9,769 nucleotides of DNA. It comes from an uncultured Acidimicrobiaceae bacterium. GTDB taxonomy: Bacteria > Actinomycetota > Acidimicrobiia > Acidimicrobiales > Microtrichaceae. The notes under the pieces are model-generated. The model ran no database searches and was not told the DNA's origin. It saw only the letters and a list, made by a program, of their open reading frames with translations. The stretch's first letter is position 1, and each line of letters opens with the position of its first letter. The position numbers were made by a program, and so were the translations under genes. Positions 5,026 to 9,769 of this stretch are shown here, in pieces. Location: NCBI GenBank assembly GCA_937868025.1, contig CALMLJ010000045.1, forward strand, positions 1-9,769. Direction: 5' to 3'.

Positions 5026-6450
5026 ATGCGAGGAATCATCAGCGCGGCGGGGTACCTGCCCTATTGGCGGCTCGAACGTTCTGCGATCGGGGCGTTCCAC
5101 GGAGGTCGGGGCAGCGGCACCCGCACCGTCGCCTCCTACGACGAGGACACGACGACCCTGGCGGTCGAGGCGGGCCGCCTCGCCCTGAAGGGCACGACGG
5201 CTGAGCCCGAGACACTGTGGTTCGCGACGTCCACTCCGACCTACGCCGAGAAGACGAACGCCACCGTGATCCACGCGGCGCTGCGACTCCCGGCGGCGAC
5301 GGCGGCCTTCGACAGCGGCTCAGCGGTCCGGTCCGGGGTCGGTGCGCTGCGCGCCGCCCTCCGGTCGTCGGAGTCTGCCGTCCTCGTGACCGCCGCCGAC
5401 ATCCGCACGGGCCCGGCGAACTCGCCGGACGAGTCGGCAGGCGGCGACGCCGGCGCCGCGATCCTCGTGGGTGACGAGTCGGCCGGACCGGTCGTCGCCG
5501 AGTACCTCGGCGGCGCCTCGATCACCCGTGAGTTCCTCGACCGCTGGCGCACGCCCGGCGATGCTCGCACCAAGGGCTGGGAAGAGCGCTTCGGCGAGAC
5601 CCAGTACCTCGAGCTCGGCATGACGGCCTGGATCGACGCGCTCTCGGCCACGGGCGTGGGCGCGGCCCCGGGTCTCGACGGCACCGAGTCGCAGGAGGCG
5701 GTCGACCACGTCCTGATCGCCGGGCCCCATGCCCGTGCCAACAACGGGCTCGCGAAGAAACTCGCCCGCTCGGCGTCGGTCGACCACACCTCGACCATCG
5801 GCAACGCCGGTGCCGCCGAGGCGGCGCTGCAGCTCGCCACCTACCTCGAGACGGCCGAGCCCGGACACCTCGTCGCACTGATCTCGCTCGCCGACGGCGC
5901 CGACGTCCTGATCTTCCGGGTCACCGACGCCATCACGGCGCACCGGCCGGCCCGCTCGATCGCCGATCAGATCGAAGCCGGCAACAGCGGCCTGCCGTAC
6001 AACAAGTTCCTCGCCTGGCGCGGCACGTTGGTGCCGAACCCGCCGAACCGCCCCGAGCCCGCTCGTTCGTCGGCCTCGGCCGCCGGCCGTTCGATCGACT
6101 GGAAGTTCGGCTTCGTCGGCTCCAAGGATCGTGAGACCGGTGCCGTGCACCTCCCGCCGGCCCGAGTCAGCTTCGAGGGCGGCAACGTCGACGACATGGA
6201 ACCGCTGCCGATGGCCGACGCCACCGGCACGATCCAGACGTTCACCATCGATCGCCTGGCCTACAGCCCGAGCCCGCCGGTGATCTTCGCCGTGGTGGAC
6301 TTCGACGGCGGCGGTCGACTCCCCGTCGAGATCTGCGACACCACGCCCGACCAGATCGCCGTGGGCGACCGGGTCGAGATGACCTTCCGCCGACTCAACC
6401 AGAGCGACGGGATCTCCAACTACTTCTGGAAGGGACGGCCCATCCGATGA
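5026..6450 (+). CDS. HMG-CoA-synthase-like (thiolase superfamily) protein fused to a DUF35-type OB-fold, both with degenerate key residues
   Basis: A 474-residue two-part protein. Residues 1 to about 305 resemble HMG-CoA synthase/KAS III: GIISAAGYLPYWRL (3-16), STPTYAEKTNATVIHAAL (69-86), GPHARANNGLAKKL (233-246, His235) and IGNAGAAEAALQ (258-269, Asn260). The catalytic Cys expected in the nucleophile turn is replaced: FDSGSAVRSGVGAL (95-108) has Val101 there. Residues about 325-474 match DUF35 proteins: a zinc-ribbon-like segment (GSKDRETGAVHLPPARV, 365-381) and an OB-fold (GTIQTFTIDRLAY...GDRVEMTFRRL). The four zinc Cys positions read Asp368, Thr371, Ser382 and Gly385, so no zinc is expected. 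I infer a structural or acyl-CoA-binding partner of the thiolase gene that overlaps its end by 4 nt, analogous to archaeal thiolase/DUF35/HMG-CoA synthase complexes. Independent condensing activity looks unlikely. Confidence 0.85.
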   Translation: MRGIISAAGYLPYWRLERSAIGAFHGGRGSGTRTVASYDEDTTTLAVEAGRLALKGTTAEPETLWFATSTPTYAEKTNATVIHAALRLPAATAAFDSGSAVRSGVGALRAALRSSESAVLVTAADIRTGPANSPDESAGGDAGAAILVGDESAGPVVAEYLGGASITREFLDRWRTPGDARTKGWEERFGETQYLELGMTAWIDALSATGVGAAPGLDGTESQEAVDHVLIAGPHARANNGLAKKLARSASVDHTSTIGNAGAAEAALQLATYLETAEPGHLVALISLADGADVLIFRVTDAITAHRPARSIADQIEAGNSGLPYNKFLAWRGTLVPNPPNRPEPARSSASAAGRSIDWKFGFVGSKDRETGAVHLPPARVSFEGGNVDDMEPLPMADATGTIQTFTIDRLAYSPSPPVIFAVVDFDGGGRLPVEICDTTPDQIAVGDRVEMTFRRLNQSDGISNYFWKGRPIR

Positions 6451-7640
6451 GCAGCCATGGCATCAAGGACCGCGTCGCCATCATCGGCATGGGGTGTACC
6501 CCGTTCCGGGAGCACTGGGACAAGGGCACCGACGACCTGATGATCGACGCCGCCAAGGAGACGTTCGCGTCCGCCGGGCTCGACAAGGAGCAGATCGACG
6601 CGTTCTGGTTCGGTACCGCCCAGTCCGCGATGTCGGGCGTGCCCATGGCCGCCGCGCTCAAGCTCGACAACAAGCCGGTGAGCCGGGTCGAGAACTTCTG
6701 CGCCACGGGCTCCGAAGCGCTCCGGCAGGCCTGCTATGCCGTTGCGTCCGGCGCCTACGACACGGCGATGGCCCTCGGCGTCGAGAAAGTGAAGGACTCG
6801 GGGTTCCAGGGTCTCAACGCGTTCCCGATCCCCAACGACGGCACGAACCGCACCCTCACCGCGGCGGCAATGTTCAGCCTCGTGTTGCCGGCATACGCCG
6901 AGAAGTACGGCGTGGACAAGGACGAACTGCGCCGCACGGTGGCCCGTATCGCGTCGAAGAACCACCACAACGGCGCCCGCAACCCCCGCGCCATGTACCG
7001 CCGCGAGATGGACGTCGACGCGATCTGCAAGATGGCCGCTGTCGCCGGCCAGCTGTCGGTCATGGACTGCGCCGGTGTGGCCGACGGCTCGGCGGCCGCC
7101 ATCGTCTGCCGCGCCGAGGACGCCCACAAGTACACCGACAAGCCCCTCTACGTGAAGGCGCTGTCGTTCGTTGCCGGCAACGGCTCGGGTCTCATCGACT
7201 CGACCTACGACTACACCACGTTCCGCGAGTGTGAGGCCGCCGGTGTCGACGCCTATCAGCAGGCGGGCATCACCGATCCGCTCAACCAGCTCGCCATGGC
7301 CGAGGTGCACGACTGCTTCACGCCCACCGAGATGGTGCTCATGGAGGACCTCGGCTTCTCCAAGCGCGGCGAAGCCTGGAAGGACATCAACGCTGGCGTC
7401 TTCGACCTGGGCGGGCAGCTGCCGATCAACCCCGACGGCGGCCTCAAGAGCTTCGGCCACCCGGTCGGAGCGTCGGGCCTCCGCATGATCTTCGAAGCGT
7501 GGCTCCAGCTGCGCGGTGAGGCGCCCGACGAGCGGCAGATCGCCACGGCTGATCGTGGTCTCGCCCTCACCCACAACCTCGGCGGGTACCCCGGCGAGAT
7601 GGTGAGTTTCGTCGGCATCTACGGCACCGAGTTGGGGTAG
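6447..7640 (+). CDS. Thiolase family protein (SCP-x/lipid-transfer type acetyl-CoA acyltransferase)
   Basis: A 397-residue thiolase of the SCP-x/non-classical type, expected to cleave a 3-oxoacyl-CoA with CoA or to run the reverse condensation. Visible active-site parts: nucleophile Cys85 in VENFCATGSEALRQA (81-95), EVHDCFTPTEM (286-296) with His288, and KSFGHPVGASG (334-344) with His338. The C-terminal NLGGYPGE (377-384) replaces the C-x-G loop of classical thiolases, as in SCP-x-like members. The N-terminus (KDRVAIIGMGCTPFREHW) is typical of this group. The ATG at 6447 overlaps the stop of the HMG-CoA-synthase-like/OB-fold gene (ATGA); such thiolases often need a DUF35 partner, as in Ltp2-ChsH2 or BbsA-BbsB, so the two products probably form one complex with catalysis in this subunit. 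Substrate unknown. Confidence 0.92.
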   Translation: MSSHGIKDRVAIIGMGCTPFREHWDKGTDDLMIDAAKETFASAGLDKEQIDAFWFGTAQSAMSGVPMAAALKLDNKPVSRVENFCATGSEALRQACYAVASGAYDTAMALGVEKVKDSGFQGLNAFPIPNDGTNRTLTAAAMFSLVLPAYAEKYGVDKDELRRTVARIASKNHHNGARNPRAMYRREMDVDAICKMAAVAGQLSVMDCAGVADGSAAAIVCRAEDAHKYTDKPLYVKALSFVAGNGSGLIDSTYDYTTFRECEAAGVDAYQQAGITDPLNQLAMAEVHDCFTPTEMVLMEDLGFSKRGEAWKDINAGVFDLGGQLPINPDGGLKSFGHPVGASGLRMIFEAWLQLRGEAPDERQIATADRGLALTHNLGGYPGEMVSFVGIYGTELG

Positions 7641-7655
7641 TAGCGCTCCCTACTA
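7638..7655 (+). terminator. Short stem-loop in the convergent gap after the thiolase
   Basis: TAGTAG-CGCTCC-CTACTA is a perfect 6-bp stem with a 6-nt loop that begins in the thiolase stop codon. It lies in the 48-bp gap to the convergent DUF2332-type gene. There is no T-tract. A second, longer-range pairing is possible between GCGCTCC (7643-7649) and GGAGCGC (7692-7698). It could act on both strands; evidence is weak. Confidence 0.3.
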
Positions 7656-7688
7656 ACGCTCCGGTGCCTCGGCTGATCCGGGTACGAG

Positions 7689-8750
7689 CTAGGAGCGCCA
7701 ATCGAGCCACGCGAGGTGGGGGTGGCACTCGGCCACCCGCGCCTCGGTGCGGATGCCGTCCCGGTAGCGGCGCATGCCGACGACGGTGTGCGGCGCCGGC
7801 CGCGCATCGTCGGACGGGACCCACGCTGCGACCCCCTCGCCCTCGGCGCTGATCCTCGTGAGGTCGCGGTCGGTGCCGAGCAGGTCGACCACGCGCTCGA
7901 AGGCGGCGCGACGGTCCGTCGACAGGTAGGTGAGCACCCACGAGTTGACGATGACCACGTGGGCCTCGTCGTCGATCGACTCGACCAGGTCGGCGATGCC
8001 GTCGACGGCATCGTCCGCCACGATCGGGAGCGGATCAGCCGCCCACAGGTCGGCGGCAGCGTCGAACCGGGCATGGCGTTCGGGCTGCTCGGGCCAGATG
8101 CACGCCTTGAGCCAGCGGCGCTCGGCCGGGTCGGCGAGATCCACCGGGTCACGGTCGAGGCCGACGCGGTGGGAGATCTCGACGCTGGAATCGAGGGAGA
8201 GCGTGGCGCCGTCGACGCGACACGCGAGTCGAACGGATGAGTCCGTGTTGCCGCGGACGACGCCGTCGCCGAAGTCGTAGGCGTACCGGTCGAAGCGGAG
8301 GTTCAGCCCGGCCGATGCGCCGATCTCGACGAACGCGATCGGTCGGTCGGGAAGGTCCGCGGCCGCAACCCGGAGCGCGGCGAACCACAGGCACGAGCGG
8401 TTGACCTCGTTGGTCTGCGTCGACCGGGTCGCGACGAGTCGGTCCACATCGGAACGATGGTCGGCGATGAACTCGCGGGCGAGGGGGAGCGGGTCGGTGC
8501 CCTCGGCGAACGATCCGCCGACCGTGCCGTAGAAGCGGGCGAACGGCTCGTCGGGATGCTGCAGTACGAGATCGTGCAGCGCCGCGAGGAGGAGGTTCGG
8601 ACGCCACTGCCCGGGCGCGGCTGACAAGAGCAGTTCGAGGAGCGCGGCGTCGTCCGCCATGCCGAGGCACAACGCGCGGTAGAAGGGCAGGTCGGGGCAT
8701 TCGATCTCGGCGAACTGGGTGAACCAGCGGGCCAGGCGGTCGGAGTCCAT
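7689..8750 (-). CDS. DUF2332 family protein, methyltransferase-like fold
   Basis: A 353-residue protein that I place in the DUF2332 family, cytoplasmic with no signal peptide or membrane segment. Supporting motifs: an N-terminal helical part (FAEIECPDLPFYRALCLGMADD), TQTNEVNRS (about 111-119) and FVEIGASAGLNLRFDRYAYDFGDG (140-163), whose E-x-G-A-S-x-G turn resembles the SAM-binding loop of Rossmann methyltransferases. VVIVNSWVLTYLS near the C-terminus resembles the strand and loop following such a site. A methyltransferase role is inference; no substrate is known. The frame extends to GTG 8774, but the TAATCT -10 box lies between that codon and ATG 8750, so 8750 is chosen and the transcript is probably leaderless. 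It converges on the thiolase gene and is divergent from the oxidoreductase gene at 8795. Confidence 0.78.
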   Translation of the reverse strand: MDSDRLARWFTQFAEIECPDLPFYRALCLGMADDAALLELLLSAAPGQWRPNLLLAALHDLVLQHPDEPFARFYGTVGGSFAEGTDPLPLAREFIADHRSDVDRLVATRSTQTNEVNRSCLWFAALRVAAADLPDRPIAFVEIGASAGLNLRFDRYAYDFGDGVVRGNTDSSVRLACRVDGATLSLDSSVEISHRVGLDRDPVDLADPAERRWLKACIWPEQPERHARFDAAADLWAADPLPIVADDAVDGIADLVESIDDEAHVVIVNSWVLTYLSTDRRAAFERVVDLLGTDRDLTRISAEGEGVAAWVPSDDARPAPHTVVGMRRYRDGIRTEARVAECHPHLAWLDWRS

Positions 8751-8758
8751 CGGCCCGG

Positions 8759-8764
8759 AGATTA
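8759..8764 (-). promoter_or_regulatory. -10 box of the DUF2332-type gene
   Basis: Minus-strand TAATCT is close to the TATAAT consensus and ends 8 nt before ATG 8750, implying a leaderless or nearly leaderless mRNA. It faces the oppositely oriented box at 8782-8787 in a 44-bp divergent gap. Confidence 0.5.
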
Positions 8765-8781
8765 CGACGAGCACCGACCGG

Positions 8782-8787
8782 TAGGTT
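8782..8787 (+). promoter_or_regulatory. -10 box of the luciferase-like oxidoreductase gene
   Basis: TAGGTT fits TANNNT and ends 7 nt before ATG 8795, placing the transcription start at the start codon. A TTG start at 8786 overlaps this box and is therefore disfavoured. Confidence 0.5.
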
Positions 8788-8794
8788 GGCCGTC

Positions 8795-9676
8795 ATGAAG
8801 TTCGGCATCACGCCGCCCTACCGGGCCAACGTCGCATCCGACCCCGAGTGGATGACGTACTTCGTCCGCAACGCGGAGTCGACGGGGTTCGACACCGTGT
8901 CGGTGGTGGAGCACGTTGCGGTACCCGCCGGGTTCGCCGAGGAGTACCCCTACTCGAAGACGGGTCGGTGGCCGCTGCCGACCGACTGCGAGATTCCCGA
9001 CCCGTTGGAATTGCTCTCCTTCCTTGCCGCCCGCACCGAACGGATCGGCCTCTCGACCGGCATCCTCATCGCGTCGGTCCACCATCCGCTCATGCTGGCC
9101 AAGCGCCTCGCCACGATCGACGTGCTCTCGGGAGGACGAATGCGGCTGGGGGTCGGCGTCGGTTGGATGCGTGAGGAGCTCGACGCACTCGACGTGGAGT
9201 TCTCGAGCCGGGGCCGGCGGCTCGACGAGGTGATCGATGCCATGCGGGCGGTCTGGCGTGAGGACGAGGCGTCGTTCCACGGTGAGTTCTTCGACTTCGA
9301 GCGGGTGGTGAGCCGCCCCCGTCCGGTGCAGGCCGGCGGGGTGCCCATCCACATCGGCGGTCACTCGCCGGCGGCCGCCCGTCGTGCCGGTCGGGTGGGC
9401 GACGGCTTCCAGCCGATCGGTGTCCCTGTCGACGTCCTGCCGGTCCGGCTCGACGTGATGCGCCGGACCGCCGAGGCGGCGGGGCGCGACCCCGACGGGC
9501 TCGAGCTGACGCTCGGAGCGGCGCTCGACGGATTCGACGAGCAACAGCTCGAGACCCTGCGGGCGCAGGGTGCCACCCGCATCCAGCTCTCGGCCGTCTC
9601 CGACGACCTGTCGGAACTGGCCGAGCAGATGTGGGCGGTCTCGCCCTTCATCGACAACGGCACGTTCGGCACCTGA
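8795..9676 (+). CDS. LLM class F420-dependent oxidoreductase
   Basis: A 293-residue TIM-barrel protein of the bacterial luciferase-like superfamily, subgroup usually annotated as F420-dependent. Hallmarks: MKFGITPPY first strand, SVVEHVAVP (36-44), RIGLSTGILIASVHHPLMLAKRLATIDVLSGGRMRLGVGVGWMREEL (83-129), the stretch RRLDEVIDAMRAVWRE (141-156) before SFHGEFFDFERVVSRPRPVQAGGVPIHIGGHSPAAARRAGRVGDGF (160-205). These enzymes transfer hydride from F420H2 or oxidise alcohols or ketones with F420; flavin use cannot be excluded. ATG 8795 matches the conserved N-terminus exactly. It is divergent from the DUF2332-type gene and stands in a neighbourhood of CoA-ester catabolism, so an oxidation step in the same catabolism is possible, but no direct link is seen. 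Length is normal for the family. Confidence 0.9.
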   Translation: MKFGITPPYRANVASDPEWMTYFVRNAESTGFDTVSVVEHVAVPAGFAEEYPYSKTGRWPLPTDCEIPDPLELLSFLAARTERIGLSTGILIASVHHPLMLAKRLATIDVLSGGRMRLGVGVGWMREELDALDVEFSSRGRRLDEVIDAMRAVWREDEASFHGEFFDFERVVSRPRPVQAGGVPIHIGGHSPAAARRAGRVGDGFQPIGVPVDVLPVRLDVMRRTAEAAGRDPDGLELTLGAALDGFDEQQLETLRAQGATRIQLSAVSDDLSELAEQMWAVSPFIDNGTFGT

Positions 9677-9683
9677 CGCTGAC

Positions 9684-9689
9684 TACAGT
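9684..9689 (+). promoter_or_regulatory. Possible -10 box for the last gene
   Basis: TACAGT fits TANNNT and would start transcription near 9696, just ahead of the inverted repeat at 9697-9719. In that arrangement the operator would block the start of elongation. No good -35 hexamer is seen. Confidence 0.35.
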
Positions 9690-9696
9690 GCGACCT

Positions 9697-9719
9697 GTTT
9701 CTGACGGGTCGTCAGGAAT
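9697..9719. promoter_or_regulatory. Second copy of the 23-bp operator, slightly degenerate
   Basis: Arms GTTTCTGAC and GTCAGGAAT flank GGGTC: same arm length and 5-nt centre as the site at 4988-5010. The left arm and the next two bases (GTTTCTGACGG) are identical to the first site; the right arm pairs at 7 of 9 positions. It lies 18 bp before the start codon at 9738, immediately upstream of its ribosome-binding site. The shared sequence at two promoters is strong evidence for one regulator. Confidence 0.7.
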
Positions 9720-9737
9720 GGGTCGAGGGGGACACCG

Positions 9738-9769
9738 ATGGCAGCGATCGTTCCGGCAGGTCAGGTGGG
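9738..9769 (+). CDS. 5' end of an unidentified gene, cut by the window edge
   Basis: An ATG at 9738 is preceded by a good Shine-Dalgarno sequence, GAGGGGG (9725-9731), spaced 6 nt, unlike the leaderless-looking starts elsewhere in the window. Only the first codons are visible (MAAIVPAGQV), too few to identify the product. The operator at 9697-9719 shows that it is probably co-regulated with the CoA-transferase/thiolase region. Confidence 0.55.
   Translation, partial: MAAIVPAGQV

Noticed and set aside
4942..5274. N-terminal extension of the CoA-transferase to 5274
   Set aside because: It would run through the divergent gene, both promoters and the perfect inverted repeat, and the extra residues do not look like the family.
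6420..7574. A 384-codon minus-strand frame opposite the thiolase
   Set aside because: Antisense shadow of a clear thiolase; its composition is typical of reverse-frame translation.
8751..8774. GTG start at 8774 for the DUF2332-type protein
   Set aside because: The likely -10 box TAATCT lies downstream of it, so the codon would not be transcribed from that promoter.
1..9769. tRNA, rRNA, CRISPR arrays, insertion sequences, prophage or defence genes
   Set aside because: No cloverleaf-like segments, regularly spaced repeats, transposase motifs or integrase genes were recognised; coding style is even across the window.

Overview
The window is GC-rich, densely packed bacterial chromosome. The gene content points to a high-GC actinobacterium that degrades lipids or other CoA-bound substrates: acyl-CoA dehydrogenase, paired MaoC hydratases, a CaiB-type CoA-transferase, a thiolase, an F420-type luciferase-like oxidoreductase, and a Tat/sortase-like surface protein. 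Many genes have a TANNNT -10 box only 6-9 nt before the start codon, as in leaderless actinobacterial genes. An Acidimicrobiia-like (for example Ilumatobacter-type) host is my best guess from style; it is not proven.

Layout. (1) 8-2213, plus strand: two hot-dog-fold MaoC-type proteins overlapping by 4 nt, then an acyl-CoA dehydrogenase-like protein, probably the end of a longer beta-oxidation-type operon. (2) 2258-2629, plus: a small three-helix membrane protein, overlapping tail-to-tail by 44 bp with (3) 2586-3206, minus: a Tat-exported protein with a Cys/His motif and a LAxTG-type C-terminal anchor. (4) 3342-4941, minus: a two-gene unit of a CaiB/BaiF CoA-transferase and a small MmcQ/YjbR-fold protein. 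(5) 5026-7640, plus, divergent from (4): an HMG-CoA-synthase-like/OB-fold fusion overlapping by 4 nt with a thiolase. (6) 7689-8750, minus: a DUF2332-type protein. (7) 8795-9676, plus: an F420-type luciferase-like monooxygenase, divergent from (6) across 44 bp. (8) 9738 onward: the first codons of another plus-strand gene.

How it fits together. The CoA enzymes would carry out activation (CoA-transferase), dehydrogenation, hydration and thiolytic cleavage of an unknown acyl-CoA. Three of these proteins appear to lack the usual catalytic residues: MaoC protein 1, the acyl-CoA dehydrogenase and the HMG-CoA-synthase-like fusion. Each is best read as a structural half of a heteromeric enzyme, as in the cholesterol side-chain enzymes of mycobacteria and the thiolase/DUF35/HMG-CoA synthase complex of archaea. 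The strongest regulatory signal is a 23-bp inverted repeat, 9-bp arms around a 5-nt centre, found between the divergent CoA-transferase and fusion/thiolase units and again, slightly degenerate, in front of the last gene. This suggests one regulator, perhaps TetR-like, controlling both places.
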